DNA of 64,000 nt from the NCBI RefSeq assembly GCF_000479335.1, contig NC_022584.1:1116001-1180000 (forward strand), given 5' to 3'. Shown in pieces: positions 1-9,710 of the stretch. The translations under genes and the position numbers were made by a program. This DNA comes from Streptococcus ilei (lineage in GTDB: Bacteria; Bacillota; Bacilli; Lactobacillales; Streptococcaceae). The notes under the pieces were generated by a model. That model did not search any database. It was not told where the DNA came from and saw nothing but the letters and a program-made list of their open reading frames with translations. The stretch's first letter is position 1. Every line of letters begins with the position of its first letter.

Positions 1-832
1 CTTCTTCTGCAGATCCTTTGCGCGCTTCTGCTTGAACTTTCTTGATTTCTTCAATTGCTTCATCCAATTTTTCTGCAAACAGAGCATGAGCTGCTGCATG
101 GTCGTCAGAAATAGCTGTTACGTCAGCAAAGATTGGTTTCCAACCAAGACCTTCAAAGAAGAGGGCCAATTCTTCGTCTGTTTTACGTTCGAAGATTGTT
201 GGGTTGTGGATCTTCCCACCGTTGAGGTAGAAGATTGGAAGAACAGCACCATCGTTGACTGGGTTCAAGAAGGTATTGGCTAACCATCCAGCCATCAATG
301 GACCAGTTTCCCCTTCACCATCACCGATAACAGTTGCAGCAATCACATCTGGATTATCCAAAACAGCTCCAGCTGCGTGTGACAATGCATAACCAAGTTC
401 TCCACCTTCGTGGATAGATCCTGGAGTTTCAGGCGCCGCGTGAGATGCAATCCCTCCTGGGAATGAGAAGATTTTACATAGGTGTTTGAAACCTTCTTCA
501 TTTTGTGGGATATTTGGATTCAATTCTGTGTAAGAACCATCTAAGTAAGAGTTGGACACCATAACTTGTCCACCATGACCTGGTCCTTCAATGTAGAACA
601 TATCCAAGTCATACTTGTTGATTGCACGGTTCAAGTGTGCGTAGATAAAGTTTTGTCCTGGAACAGTTCCCCAGTGTCCGATTGGGTGAGCTTTCAAGTC
701 ATTCTCTACTACTTCACGTTTCAAAAGTGGGTTGTCTTTCAAGTACATTTGAGCAGCTGAAATGTAGTTCGCTGCACGCCACCAAGCATCCACTTTATCC
801 AAGTAAGCTTTGCTGTTAAAATCAACAGTCAT
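1..832 (-). CDS. xfp: Phosphoketolase (xylulose-5-phosphate/fructose-6-phosphate), 5' part
   Basis: The minus-strand frame opens at an ATG at 832 behind a GAGAGGAG ribosome site and runs off the left edge, so only about 277 N-terminal residues are present. The translation starts [20 protein letters not shown] and contains [28 protein letters not shown] and [11 protein letters not shown], which are signatures of the thiamine-diphosphate-binding N-terminal domain of phosphoketolases. The family cleaves xylulose 5-phosphate (some also fructose 6-phosphate) with phosphate to acetyl phosphate and a shorter sugar phosphate in the cytoplasm. In a spxB-positive streptococcus this is a second source of acetyl phosphate. 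The active-site C-terminal half is outside the window. No frame break is seen in the visible part. Confidence 0.93.
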   Translation of the reverse strand, partial: MTVDFNSKAYLDKVDAWWRAANYISAAQMYLKDNPLLKREVVENDLKAHPIGHWGTVPGQNFIYAHLNRAINKYDLDMFYIEGPGHGGQVMVSNSYLDGSYTELNPNIPQNEEGFKHLCKIFSFPGGIASHAAPETPGSIHEGGELGYALSHAAGAVLDNPDVIAATVIGDGEGETGPLMAGWLANTFLNPVNDGAVLPIFYLNGGKIHNPTIFERKTDEELALFFEGLGWKPIFADVTAISDDHAAAHALFAEKLDEAIEEIKKVQAEARKGSAEE

Positions 833-1136
833 ATTGTCTCCTCTCAAATTCTAGCTATGATTCTGATGAATTAGAATCCAGTGCAAGTATTTAGGTTATA
901 AACATTCTGTCTCACTAAATGAAAACAGAACGAGCGCGAACCAAATTTAATTCAATTCTTTTCTATTCTATCAATAATTTATCTTTTTGTATATAGAAAA
1001 AAATAAAAAAAATATAGTTTATTATAAAAAGTTGCAAAATTCTTCTAAAACCAAACCATTTTCCCATCTTTTTACAATTATCTTTGGGGCTAAACTGCCT
1101 AAAACTCCCTGGGGAATCAGCTAGTTATAAATCTCC
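833..1136. other. Intergenic region between divergent xfp and the 1193 gene
   Basis: Very AT-rich stretch without a credible ORF. On the minus strand an extended -10 (TG at 973-972, then TAGAAT at 970-965) is a possible xfp promoter with no convincing -35. An ATTCT-N8-AGAAT dyad lies in the xfp leader near 857-874. I found no good cre site. Confidence 0.4.
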
Positions 1137-1165
1137 TTGTCACCTAAAATTTTTCATGATATACT
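1137..1165 (+). promoter_or_regulatory. SigA promoter of the 1193 membrane-protein gene
   Basis: TTGTCA at 1137-1142, a 17-bp spacer and TATACT at 1160-1165, with an extended TG at 1157-1158. It lies 28 bp before the ATG and directly upstream of an AAAGGAGAT ribosome site. Confidence 0.75.
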
Positions 1166-1192
1166 TTAAATATCAAACTAAAGGAGATCGTT

Positions 1193-2164
1193 ATGTTGAA
1201 GGAAAAACGCAATAAAGGATTTGTTTCAGGTCTAGTACTTGCCCTTTTCTTCCTAGTATTTTCAGGTTTAGTATTTTCATTATGGATGCGTCACCAAAAT
1301 CCTGCCACTAGCTTTGCGAAGGCAGAAAAGTCTGGGGACCCTGTAACGATGCTGATCTATGATATTACCCCAGAACCTGTCGGTACTGTGGGCAAAAGAC
1401 ATGTCCTCTATATTGTCCAATACGATAACCAAAATGATGGTAAATATGCAGGGATCGAAGCAAAAAAAGACGATGCGACGATTAAAGCAATTGTCGATAA
1501 AGCTCAAAAAGGAGAACTGCAGTCTGATCCTTATCAACTAAAAGGAACACAATTAGCTCCTTTGGCAAAGGATAGCAAAAATACATCTCGTAACGGTCGC
1601 ATTGTTGGCTACAGTGAGTACATTCATTCCCTCCTTGACCCTACTTCTATCGTATCACTCAATATGACGACTAGCTATTACTTGAGCCTTACGGAATATA
1701 ACAAAGACTCCTTATTCCTCTTACTAGGTTCAGTTGCTTTAGCTGGCCTTGCCATTACAATGGTTGTAGCTAGCTTCTCCGTTCGGAAACGGACCATTGC
1801 TTCCTATCAGGAACTCCACCAAAACTATCCCGAACTCCAAGGAGATCTTAGCCGTTTGGCTGACGAGGCCAGTTACTACAATCAAGATTTAAAAGTTATC
1901 TTATACAAAAATCATTTGATCACCTATTTCAGAGGAACACAAACGATCGATTTGCGAGATGTGCAACAACTATACTTACATGTAACTCGCGTTCGTCAAT
2001 CCGGCATAGCCCGCTCTATCTTCCAATTGTGCTACACCCGCAAGGACAAACCAAAGAAAAAGTACCGTTTAGCAATTAAAAATAAGAAGAACGCAGAAGA
2101 GCAACTCTACACTCTCTTTGCACAGGTATCTGAGCGATTTCCAGATATCAAGGTTGGGATTTAA
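1193..2164 (+). CDS. Two-helix membrane protein of unknown function
   Basis: 323 residues, ATG behind AAAGGAGAT. I do not recognise the family. A hydrophobic segment at about residues 10-31 follows a Lys/Arg-rich N-terminus and a second is at about 174-196. The roughly 140 residues between them would lie outside the cell and the last 125 residues, rich in Lys and Arg, inside. That arrangement resembles YcxB-like or sensor-type membrane proteins, but I see no enzymatic motif. It is transcribed alone from its own extended -10 promoter and ends at a strong terminator shared with hutI, so it is not part of the hut cluster. Confidence 0.8.
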   Translation: MLKEKRNKGFVSGLVLALFFLVFSGLVFSLWMRHQNPATSFAKAEKSGDPVTMLIYDITPEPVGTVGKRHVLYIVQYDNQNDGKYAGIEAKKDDATIKAIVDKAQKGELQSDPYQLKGTQLAPLAKDSKNTSRNGRIVGYSEYIHSLLDPTSIVSLNMTTSYYLSLTEYNKDSLFLLLGSVALAGLAITMVVASFSVRKRTIASYQELHQNYPELQGDLSRLADEASYYNQDLKVILYKNHLITYFRGTQTIDLRDVQQLYLHVTRVRQSGIARSIFQLCYTRKDKPKKKYRLAIKNKKNAEEQLYTLFAQVSERFPDIKVGI

Positions 2165-2204
2165 AACTTCCCAGCCCCACTTTTGAATTACTTTTCTAAG
2201 CACT

Positions 2205-2243
2205 AAAATCCCCTCATCAACTCATTCTGATGAGGGGATTTTT
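2205..2243. terminator. Bidirectional terminator between the 1193 gene and hutI
   Basis: Inverted arms AAAATCCCCTCATCA and TGATGAGGGGATTTTT around an 8-nt loop, with T-runs on both strands. It serves the plus-strand membrane protein and the convergent hutI. Confidence 0.85.
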
Positions 2244-2267
2244 CTTTTTAGGCCGCATTTAAGAGGA

Positions 2268-3515
2268 TTAAATCACTTTCTTACCATTCTTATAGACATC
2301 TGTCACCAGATTCGTTGCAAAGAAATAGAAGAGATATTCTAGATTTGGTGCGTCGTAAATCGTGATATCAGCCTGTTTTCCAACATCGAAAGAGCCAATC
2401 GTTTTGGCACGATCTACTGAATAAGCCGCATTAATGGTCACGGCATTAAGAATTTCCACTGGAGTCAAGCGCATCATGAAGCAACCTAGATGCATGGCAA
2501 ACTGGAGGTTGGCTGTTGGACAAGAGCCTGGATTGCTGTCAGTCGTTAGCGTAATGGCCATACCAGCGTCCAACATCTTCCGAGCCGGTGCATAGGTATC
2601 TTCCATCAGGCTGAAGGTTGTTGCCGGCAAAAGATTTCCGATGACCTTAGCTGCTGCTAGTTTCTGAATGCCTTCATCCGTAATGACCATCAAGTGTTCT
2701 GCACTGGTGGATTCCAATTCAGCTGCTACATCTACGCCACCGATGGACTCAATTTCATCTGCATGAATCCGTAACTTGAAGCCCATTTCCTTGGCTTTCG
2801 ACAGAAGATAGCGAGATTCATCCGCTGTAAAGACACCTTTTTCACAGAAGATGTCACAGAATTCAGCTAGATTGCCTTCTTTCACCTTCGGAAGCATTTG
2901 CTCAACGATGAGATCTAAATACTCTTGAGAACGACCCTTGTACTCTGTTGGAATCGCGTGAGCTGCCATAAAGGTCGAAACCAGATCAATGTCATGGTCA
3001 TGATCCAAGGCGGCAACTACATCTAATTGACGTTTTTCTGTTTCCCAATCCAAACCGTAGCCACTTTTAGCTTCAACGGTTGTCACCCCATGGCGCAACA
3101 TATAGTCCAAAAGACGTTTAGACTTGTCGTAAAGATTCTCAAATGAAGCTTCCCGTGTCGCCCGAACAGTGCTCAGAATTCCTCCGCCTTGAGCGAGAAT
3201 ATCTAAATAGGAAACTCCCGCTAATTTTTTAGCAAATTCATGTTCACGACTGCCACCATAAACCAAGTGGGTATGGCAATCAATCAGACCAGGGGTCGCA
3301 ACTTTTCCTTCACAAGACTTCACTTCCGTATGGTCGTCAATCAATTCTGGATCTGGTTGACCTGTCCCAACTGCAAGAATCTTTCCATCTTTAATGGCGA
3401 TATAAGCATCTGAAAGAATTTTTGCCTCTGCCATCTCCTTGCCATAAAGAGGATGGCCTAAATCATTTGGACAAAACAACTGGTTAAAATGGGTTAATAG
3501 TACATCAGCAGACAT
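2268..3515 (-). CDS. hutI: Imidazolonepropionase
   Basis: Hydrolyses 4-imidazolone-5-propionate to N-formimino-L-glutamate, third step of histidine degradation. The 415-residue protein (MSADV start) has the amidohydrolase metal site: [10 protein letters not shown] near residue 80, HAIP and HADE downstream, and an Asp in [10 protein letters not shown]. An in-frame ATG 36 bp further upstream (3551) lies just outside the predicted -10 at the likely transcription start and has no ribosome site. The ATG at 3515 is preceded by AAAGGAATGTTTTCAT, so I chose it; the resulting length fits the family. It is divergent from hutU and shares the 3516-3715 control region with it. Confidence 0.95.
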   Translation of the reverse strand: MSADVLLTHFNQLFCPNDLGHPLYGKEMAEAKILSDAYIAIKDGKILAVGTGQPDPELIDDHTEVKSCEGKVATPGLIDCHTHLVYGGSREHEFAKKLAGVSYLDILAQGGGILSTVRATREASFENLYDKSKRLLDYMLRHGVTTVEAKSGYGLDWETEKRQLDVVAALDHDHDIDLVSTFMAAHAIPTEYKGRSQEYLDLIVEQMLPKVKEGNLAEFCDIFCEKGVFTADESRYLLSKAKEMGFKLRIHADEIESIGGVDVAAELESTSAEHLMVITDEGIQKLAAAKVIGNLLPATTFSLMEDTYAPARKMLDAGMAITLTTDSNPGSCPTANLQFAMHLGCFMMRLTPVEILNAVTINAAYSVDRAKTIGSFDVGKQADITIYDAPNLEYLFYFFATNLVTDVYKNGKKVI

Positions 3516-3557
3516 ATGAAAACATTCCTTTCTATTTCCATTGTTATTCATTTTACA

Positions 3558-3589
3558 ATTCTAAAGAAAAAGCGTCAAAAAAAAGTCAA
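3558..3589 (-). promoter_or_regulatory. hutI promoter with 11-bp-spaced TTGAC direct repeats
   Basis: Reading the minus strand: TTGACT (3589-3584), five bases, TTGACGC (3578-3572), eight bases, TAGAAT (3563-3558). The two TTGAC units start 11 bp apart, one helical turn. A conventional reading (TTGACG-17-TAAAAT, -10 at 3555-3550) also exists. The unit matches the one on the hutU side in sequence, spacing and distance to its -10. SARP/BTAD activators are known to bind direct repeats of this geometry over the -35. Confidence 0.6.
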
Positions 3590-3638
3590 AAAGTTTTCCC
3601 CTCATTTTTTTTTGCTTTATTAAAAATTAAATTTATTT

Positions 3639-3670
3639 TTGACTCTTTATTGACGTTTCTTGGATACAAT
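3639..3670 (+). promoter_or_regulatory. hutU operon promoter with the same TTGAC direct repeats
   Basis: TTGACT (3639-3644), five bases, TTGACGT (3650-3656), eight bases, TACAAT (3665-3670). This is the same module as in front of hutI, facing the other way, with 49 bp between the two modules. The second repeat is too close to TACAAT and the first too far (20 bp) for an ordinary SigA promoter, so an activator is probably needed. The untranslated leader would be about 40 nt and ends with AAGGAGG before the hutU ATG. Confidence 0.6.
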
Positions 3671-3715
3671 AAAGAAAATATAAATTCATAGTTTATACAT
3701 AAGGAGGTTCCTACT

Positions 3716-5746
3716 ATGTCATTTATAGACGATAAAGAAATTGCAGCTGCTATGTCTGTCAAACTTGACTTTGATGTCCTACCTGAAAAAGCAACTTTTC
3801 AAGAGGGCATCCGTCGTGCACCTGATAGAGGCTTCCGCTTAACGCAAGCTCAGACTGAGATTGCCCTTAAAAACGCTCTGCGTTATATCCCTAAAAAATT
3901 CCACCAAGAGTTGATCCCAGAATTTTTAGAAGAACTAAAAACTCGCGGACGGATCTATGGCTACCGCTTCCGTCCAAAAGATCGGATCTATGGAAAACCA
4001 ATTGATGAGTACAAAGGAAAATGCACTGCTGCTAAGGCCATGCAGGTTATGATTGACAACAACTTGAGCTTTGAAATTGCCCTTTATCCATATGAATTGG
4101 TCACTTACGGAGAAACAGGTTCTGTCTGTGCCAACTGGATGCAATACAACTTGATCAAGAAATACTTGGAAGTGATGACAGAAGACCAAACCTTGGTCGT
4201 TGAATCTGGTCACCCACTCGGACTCTTCAAGTCTAAACCAGAAGCTCCTCGCGTTATCATTACCAACGGTCTTTTGATTGGTGAGTATGACAACATGCAG
4301 GATTGGGAAATTGCTGAAGAGATGGGCGTTACTAACTATGGTCAGATGACTGCTGGTGGCTGGATGTATATCGGCCCTCAAGGAATCGTCCATGGTACTT
4401 TCAATACCCTTCTCAACGCTGGACGTCTTAAACTCGGCGTTGCTGACAATGGCGACTTAACTGGTAAACTCTTTATTTCATCTGGTCTCGGTGGGATGAG
4501 TGGTGCTCAAGGAAAAGCAGCTGAAATTGCAAAAGCTGTTGCGATCGTTGCAGAAGTGGATCGCTCTCGTATTGAAACCCGTCACTCGCAAGGTTGGATT
4601 AGCCAAGTAACCGACAGTGCCGAAGAAGCTGTGAAATTGGCTCAAGCAGCACTGGAAGCTGGTGAATCAACTTCTATTGCCTACCATGGTAATATCGTAG
4701 ACTTGCTCGAATATGTCAACGAACACCAAGTCCACGTTCACCTCTTGTCTGACCAAACCTCTTGCCACAACGTCTATGATGGTGGCTATTGCCCAGTTGG
4801 GATCAGCTTTGAAGAACGGACACGTTTGTTGGCAGAAGACAAAGAAACCTTCCATCGCTTGGTCGATGAAACCTTAGCTCGTCACTTTGCAGTGATTAAA
4901 GCTTTGACGGCTAAAGGTACCTACTTCTTCGACTACGGTAATGCCTTTATGAAATCTGTTTACGACTCTGGCATCAAGGAAATTTCTAAGAATGGTCTCG
5001 ATGACAAGGACGGTTTCATTTGGCCATCTTATGTAGAAGATATCATGGGACCTATGCTCTTTGACTATGGTTATGGTCCATTCCGTTGGGTCTGCCTAAG
5101 CGGTAAACACGAAGACTTGATTGCAACTGACCACGCTGCTATGGAAGCGATCGATCCAACTCGTCGCTACCAAGACCGCGATAACTACAACTGGATTCGC
5201 GATGCTGAAAAGAACCAATTAGTCGTTGGTACACAGGCTCGTATCCTCTATCAAGATTGTATGGGACGTGTCAATATCGCTTTGAAATTTAATGAACTCA
5301 TTCGCCAAGGCAAGATTGGACCGGTCATGATTGGACGTGACCACCATGACGTATCTGGTACAGATGCTCCATTCCGTGAAACCTCCAATATCAAAGATGG
5401 TTCAAACGTTACCTGCGATATGGCGGTTCAATGTTACGCCGGTAACGCCGCTCGCGGTATGAGTCTCGTGGCTCTCCACAATGGTGGTGGTACTGGTATC
5501 GGTAAGGCCATCAACGGAGGATTTGGTCTCGTTCTAGACGGTAGCCACCGGATCGACGAAATCATCAAATCTGCGATTGCATGGGATACCATGGGTGGGG
5601 TTGCTCGTCGGAACTGGGCAAGAAATAACCATGCCATCGAAACAGCCATCGAATACAACCGCCTCCATGCAGGAACAGACCACATCACCATTCCGTATCT
5701 GGCAGATGAAGATTTGGTCAAAGATGCGGTTCAAAAATTGTTTTAA
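3716..5746 (+). CDS. hutU: Urocanate hydratase (long form)
   Basis: Converts urocanate to imidazolonepropionate using NAD+ as an electrophilic cofactor; second step of histidine breakdown. At 676 residues it belongs to the longer urocanase type found in streptococci and other anaerobes rather than the roughly 550-residue Bacillus/Pseudomonas type. Visible family motifs are the glycine-rich GLGGMSGAQGKAAE at about residues 258-271, GRDHHDVSGTDAPFRETSN in the C-terminal third, and HNGGGTGIGKAINGGFG after it. ATG follows AAGGAGGTTCCTACT. It is the first gene of a same-strand run through hutG. Confidence 0.95.
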   Translation: MSFIDDKEIAAAMSVKLDFDVLPEKATFQEGIRRAPDRGFRLTQAQTEIALKNALRYIPKKFHQELIPEFLEELKTRGRIYGYRFRPKDRIYGKPIDEYKGKCTAAKAMQVMIDNNLSFEIALYPYELVTYGETGSVCANWMQYNLIKKYLEVMTEDQTLVVESGHPLGLFKSKPEAPRVIITNGLLIGEYDNMQDWEIAEEMGVTNYGQMTAGGWMYIGPQGIVHGTFNTLLNAGRLKLGVADNGDLTGKLFISSGLGGMSGAQGKAAEIAKAVAIVAEVDRSRIETRHSQGWISQVTDSAEEAVKLAQAALEAGESTSIAYHGNIVDLLEYVNEHQVHVHLLSDQTSCHNVYDGGYCPVGISFEERTRLLAEDKETFHRLVDETLARHFAVIKALTAKGTYFFDYGNAFMKSVYDSGIKEISKNGLDDKDGFIWPSYVEDIMGPMLFDYGYGPFRWVCLSGKHEDLIATDHAAMEAIDPTRRYQDRDNYNWIRDAEKNQLVVGTQARILYQDCMGRVNIALKFNELIRQGKIGPVMIGRDHHDVSGTDAPFRETSNIKDGSNVTCDMAVQCYAGNAARGMSLVALHNGGGTGIGKAINGGFGLVLDGSHRIDEIIKSAIAWDTMGGVARRNWARNNHAIETAIEYNRLHAGTDHITIPYLADEDLVKDAVQKLF

Positions 5747-5770
5747 CATCAAAAAATAAAAATTGAGAAA

Positions 5771-5800
5771 GGGGAGGAAATACAAAGACTCCTCCTCCCC
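5771..5800 (+). other. Intercistronic hairpin between hutU and ftcD
   Basis: GGGGAGGA (5771-5778) pairs with TCCTCCCC (5793-5800) over a 14-nt loop. No T-run follows, so it is more likely an mRNA processing or stability element than a terminator. The ftcD ribosome site lies 20 nt downstream and is not part of the stem. Confidence 0.5.
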
Positions 5801-5828
5801 AACTTCTCCTATAAAAAGAGGTAATCAT

Positions 5829-6728
5829 ATGGCAAAAATTGTTGAGTGTATTCCAAACTTCTCTGAAGGACGCAATCAAGCTGTGATCGACGGATTAGCA
5901 GCCACAGCAAAAAGTATTCCAGGTGTTACGCTGCTGGACTACTCGTCTGACGCCAGTCACAACCGGAGCGTCTTTACACTCGTTGGGGATGAAGAAAGCA
6001 TTCAAGAAGTTGCTTTCCAATTGGTAAAATACGCATCTGAAAACATCGATATGACCAAGCACGAAGGCGAACACCCTCGTATGGGGGCAACAGACGTTTG
6101 TCCTTTCGTTCCAGTCAAAGATATCACAACAGATGAATGTGTCGAAATCGCCAATAAAGTAGCCGAACGCATCAATCGTGAATTAGGTATTCCAATCTTC
6201 CTTTATGAAGATGCTGCAACTCGCCCAGAACGAAAAAACTTGGCGAAGGTTCGCAAAGGACAATTTGAAGGAATGCCAGAAAAACTGTTGGAAGAAGACT
6301 GGAAGCCAGACTACGGTGAACGCAAGATTCACCCAACTGCAGGGGTTACGGCTGTTGGTGTCCGTATGCCACTCGTTGCTTTCAATATCAACCTTGACAC
6401 AGATGATCTAGAAATTGCCAACAACATTTCTAAAATCATTCGTGGATCTAGCGGTGGATACAAATACTGTAAAGCAATCGGTGTCATGCTAGAAGATCGC
6501 AACATCGCCCAAGTCTCTATCAACATGGTCAACTTGGAAAAATTCCCATTGTATCGCGTCGTTGAAACCGTTCGTTTCGAAGCACAACGCTACGGGGTTC
6601 GCATCACTGGAACAGAACTCATTGGACTGGCTCCTGCTAAGGCTTTGATTGACTCTGCTGAATACTACTTGCAATTAGAAGACTTTGACTATAGCAAACA
6701 AGTCTTGGAAAATCACTTGTTGGGTTAG
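5829..6728 (+). CDS. ftcD: Glutamate formimidoyltransferase
   Basis: Transfers the formimino group of formiminoglutamate to tetrahydrofolate, giving glutamate and 5-formimino-THF. The 299-residue protein starts MAKIVECIPNFSEG and contains DASHNRSVFT, KHEGEHPRMGATD and ERKIHPTAGVTAVGVR, all typical of the formiminotransferase domain. The cyclodeaminase domain that is fused to it in mammals is encoded separately by the next gene. The reading frame is open for 22 codons upstream, but AAGAGG lies just before the ATG at 5829 and family homology starts there. It is followed after 12 nt by fchA. Confidence 0.94.
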   Translation: MAKIVECIPNFSEGRNQAVIDGLAATAKSIPGVTLLDYSSDASHNRSVFTLVGDEESIQEVAFQLVKYASENIDMTKHEGEHPRMGATDVCPFVPVKDITTDECVEIANKVAERINRELGIPIFLYEDAATRPERKNLAKVRKGQFEGMPEKLLEEDWKPDYGERKIHPTAGVTAVGVRMPLVAFNINLDTDDLEIANNISKIIRGSSGGYKYCKAIGVMLEDRNIAQVSINMVNLEKFPLYRVVETVRFEAQRYGVRITGTELIGLAPAKALIDSAEYYLQLEDFDYSKQVLENHLLG

Positions 6729-6740
6729 AAAGGGAGTTCT

Positions 6741-7370
6741 ATGAAACTAGTTGACTTAAGTATTACAGAGTTTGCCAAGGTTCTTGGTTCAGATGCCCCA
6801 GCTCCAGGTGGCGGTTCTGCTGCTGCCCTATCTGCTGCAAACGGGATTTCACTTACAAAAATGGTCTGTGAACTGACCATCGGTAAGAAAAAATACGCTG
6901 AATTTGAAGACCACATCAAAGGGGTTCACGAAAAAAGTGCCCACCTCCAAGACCAATTACTAGAAGCCATCGACAAAGATACAGAAGCTTTCAACGTGGT
7001 ATCAGCAGTCTTTGATCTTCCAAAGGAAACGGAAGAAGAGAAAGTCGCTCGTCGTGAAGCCATGCAAAAAGCTTTGAAACATGCGACAGTATCTCCTTTC
7101 TCTATGATGGAGCTCATCGTTGAGGCGCTTGAAACAACAAAAGAAGCTGTTGGTAAGTCCAACACCAATGCGGCGAGTGACCTAGGAGTGGCTGCTCTCA
7201 ATCTCAAGGCTGGACTTCAGGGGGCTTGGCTCAATGTCCTGATCAACATTTCAGGAATCAAGGACCAAGACTTCGTCCAAGAATACCATAGCAAGGGACT
7301 CGAACTCCTCCAAACAGGCTCTGAGCTTGCAGATAACATTTACCAAAGCATTTTAGAAAGCCTATCTTAA
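6741..7370 (+). CDS. fchA: Formimidoyltetrahydrofolate cyclodeaminase
   Basis: 209 residues, ATG behind AAAGGGAG. Converts 5-formimino-THF to 5,10-methenyl-THF and ammonia. The N-terminal LGSDAPAPGGGSAAALSAAN glycine-rich signature and KSNTNAASDLGVAALN are typical of the all-helical cyclodeaminase family (separate-domain form). It lies between its substrate supplier ftcD and fhs, so the formimino carbon of histidine enters the folate pool here. Related serine-cycle or methenyl-THF cyclohydrolases share the fold, but the context fixes the assignment. Confidence 0.93.
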   Translation: MKLVDLSITEFAKVLGSDAPAPGGGSAAALSAANGISLTKMVCELTIGKKKYAEFEDHIKGVHEKSAHLQDQLLEAIDKDTEAFNVVSAVFDLPKETEEEKVARREAMQKALKHATVSPFSMMELIVEALETTKEAVGKSNTNAASDLGVAALNLKAGLQGAWLNVLINISGIKDQDFVQEYHSKGLELLQTGSELADNIYQSILESLS

Positions 7371-7422
7371 ACCTACCAATTAACGTTATAACTTTAATAC
7401 CTACAAAGAAAGAAGGGATTCT

Positions 7423-9096
7423 ATGGTTTTATCGGATATTGAAATTGCCAATTCTGTCCAAATGAAGCCCATCATGGAAATCGCTGCTGAACTTGGATTG
7501 ACCGAAGAAGATATCTCACTCTACGGAAAGTACAAGGCAAAAATTGATAGCAATCAACTGGAACAACTAAAGGATAAGGAAGATGGCAAGCTGATCCTCG
7601 TGACAGCTATCTCTCCTACTCCTGCTGGAGAAGGAAAGACAACCACCTCTGTTGGACTAGTGGATGCCCTCTCTGCTATCGGTGAGAAAGCGGTCATTGC
7701 CCTCCGCGAACCTTCACTTGGCCCTGTCTTTGGGATCAAGGGTGGTGCTGCCGGTGGTGGGTACGCTCAAGTGGTTCCAATGGAAGATATCAACCTTCAC
7801 TTTACCGGAGACTTCCATGCCATTGGGATTGCCAACAACTTACTTGCAGCCTTGATTGACAATCATATTCACCACGGTAATGAGTTGGGCATCGATTCTC
7901 GTCGCATCACCTGGAAACGAGTGGTCGACATGAACGACCGTCAACTCCGCCATATTGTCGATGGCCTTCAAGGAAAAACAAACGGAGTGCCTCGTGAAGA
8001 TGGTTTCGACATCACGGTGGCGTCTGAAATCATGGCTATTCTCTGTCTCTCAGAAAATATCCTTGACTTAAAAGAACGTCTCGATCGCATCATTATCGGT
8101 TACAACTACCAAGGACAGCCGGTGACAGCCAAAGACCTCAAAGCTGGTGGTGCTATGGCAGCTGTTCTCAAAGATGCCATTCATCCGAACTTGGTACAAA
8201 CGTTAGAACATACTCCTGCTATCATCCACGGTGGTCCATTTGCCAATATCGCCCATGGCTGTAACAGTGTGCTCGCTACCAAGTTGGCTCTCAAATATGC
8301 AGACTATGTTGTTACAGAAGCTGGCTTCGGAGCAGACTTAGGCGCTGAAAAATTCATCGACATCAAGTGCCGCATGGCAGGACTCAAACCTTCTGAGGTT
8401 GTGCTCGTCGCAACCATCCGGGCTCTCAAGATGCATGGTGGAGTTGCCAAAGCGGACTTAGCTACAGAAAATGTCCAAGCTGTTATCGATGGGCTACCAA
8501 ACCTTGACAAACACTTGGCCAACATCCAAGAAGTCTATGGCCTGCCTGTAGTCGTTGCCATTAACAAATTCCCGCTGGATACAGAAGCGGAACTTGAAGC
8601 TGTCTATGAATCTTGTAAGAAACGCAATATAGACGTGGTCATCTCTGATGTCTGGGCACATGGTGGAGCTGGCGGCCGTGACCTAGCTGAAAAAGTCATT
8701 CAACTGGCTCAAGAAGAAAATCACTTCTCTTATGTCTATGACGAAGAAGACAGCATTGAAACAAAATTGACCAAGATTGTTACCAAAGTTTATGGTGGAA
8801 AAGGCATTAGCCTAACACCAGCTGCCAAACGCGAACTAAAAGAATTAGAAGCACTTGGTTTCTCAAACTACCCAATCTGTATGGCCAAGACGCAATACTC
8901 CTTCTCAGATGATGCGAAAAAGATCGGTGCACCGAAAGATTTCACTGTCAAAATCAGCAACCTTAAGGTGGCTGCAGGAGCTGGCTTTATCGTGGCTCTC
9001 ACTGGTACCATCATGACCATGCCTGGCCTACCAAAAGTACCTGCCAGTGAAAAGATTGATATCGATGCTCAAGGCAATATCACTGGTCTCTTTTAA
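7423..9096 (+). CDS. fhs: Formate--tetrahydrofolate ligase
   Basis: 557 residues with the P-loop-like [14 protein letters not shown] at about residues 66-79 and the family motifs [21 protein letters not shown] (first 20 residues typical) and [11 protein letters not shown]. The enzyme interconverts formate, ATP and THF with 10-formyl-THF. In this position, fed by methenyl-THF from ftcD and fchA through a FolD encoded elsewhere, it could run backwards and make ATP. ATG follows AGAAGGGATTCT. Streptococci commonly have a housekeeping fhs, so this may be a second, pathway-dedicated copy. Confidence 0.95.
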   Translation: MVLSDIEIANSVQMKPIMEIAAELGLTEEDISLYGKYKAKIDSNQLEQLKDKEDGKLILVTAISPTPAGEGKTTTSVGLVDALSAIGEKAVIALREPSLGPVFGIKGGAAGGGYAQVVPMEDINLHFTGDFHAIGIANNLLAALIDNHIHHGNELGIDSRRITWKRVVDMNDRQLRHIVDGLQGKTNGVPREDGFDITVASEIMAILCLSENILDLKERLDRIIIGYNYQGQPVTAKDLKAGGAMAAVLKDAIHPNLVQTLEHTPAIIHGGPFANIAHGCNSVLATKLALKYADYVVTEAGFGADLGAEKFIDIKCRMAGLKPSEVVLVATIRALKMHGGVAKADLATENVQAVIDGLPNLDKHLANIQEVYGLPVVVAINKFPLDTEAELEAVYESCKKRNIDVVISDVWAHGGAGGRDLAEKVIQLAQEENHFSYVYDEEDSIETKLTKIVTKVYGGKGISLTPAAKRELKELEALGFSNYPICMAKTQYSFSDDAKKIGAPKDFTVKISNLKVAAGAGFIVALTGTIMTMPGLPKVPASEKIDIDAQGNITGLF

Positions 9097-9111
9097 GAAA
9101 GAAGACGTCCT

Positions 9112-9690
9112 ATGGTGACCATCCTTCATCTTACCCCCGCAGATTATCAGATTTCTACCTGGTCCGGTGGCCAAACCACCCAACTCTTCCTCTCTCCAAA
9201 AGAGGGAAGTTATCCAGATCGGAACTTTGACTTTCGCCTCTCTACTGCAACGGTGGAGGTTGAAAAAAGTGATTTTACCGATCTCACTGGCTACCACCGA
9301 ATCTTGATGCCCCTGACATCATCGATTACACTCACCCATCAACAGAAAGAAGTGCTTTTGAAGCCATTTCAAAGCTACTTCTTTGACGGGGGAGATCCCG
9401 TATCTAGCCAAGGGACCTGCCAAGATTTTAATCTGATCTACAAACCTTCCTATCAGGGGCATATGAGTGCTATATCCCCAAAAGAGAGTGTCACGAGTCA
9501 GAGTCGCTATCAATTGATCTATGCTCTCTGTCCTCTCACACTCCAATTGGAAACAGGGCAATCCCAAACCCTCAAAACTCACGAGCTCCTGTTTATCGAA
9601 CAAGCATCTCCTCTTCAAGAGATGACAATTACGTTTTCACCCCTTCAGTCTGGGAAGCAACCGATTGCTATCTGGACTGCGCTAAGATAA
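9112..9690 (+). CDS. hutD: HutD family protein
   Basis: 192 residues, 15 nt after fhs. The start MVTILHLTPADYQISTWSGG, the FDFRLSTATVE segment and the YHRILMPLTSSITL segment fit the double cupin-like HutD family. Its biochemical role is not settled: in Pseudomonas HutD has been proposed to limit hut expression or bind a hut intermediate. I see no metal-binding or catalytic motif. The sequence diverges from proteobacterial HutD, so the family call relies partly on its place in the cluster. Confidence 0.8.
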   Translation: MVTILHLTPADYQISTWSGGQTTQLFLSPKEGSYPDRNFDFRLSTATVEVEKSDFTDLTGYHRILMPLTSSITLTHQQKEVLLKPFQSYFFDGGDPVSSQGTCQDFNLIYKPSYQGHMSAISPKESVTSQSRYQLIYALCPLTLQLETGQSQTLKTHELLFIEQASPLQEMTITFSPLQSGKQPIAIWTALR

Positions 9691-9710
9691 TGTTTTAAAG
9701 GAGAGACATT

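Noticed and set aside
3516..3551. N-terminal extension of hutI starting at the ATG at 3551
   Set aside because: No ribosome site, and the codon falls at the predicted transcription start next to the -10; the ATG at 3515 has AAAGGAAT and fits family length.
3639..3678. A conventional SigA promoter for hutU
   Set aside because: TTGACT to TACAAT is 20 bp and TTGACG to TATAAA is 23 bp; neither is an acceptable spacing, which is why an activator-dependent promoter is proposed.
3935..4393. 152-codon minus-strand frame within hutU and other long antisense frames (in hutH, spxB, dnaK, fhs, pabB)
   Set aside because: They lie opposite well-conserved genes, have no ribosome sites, and their composition is that of reverse-frame shadows.
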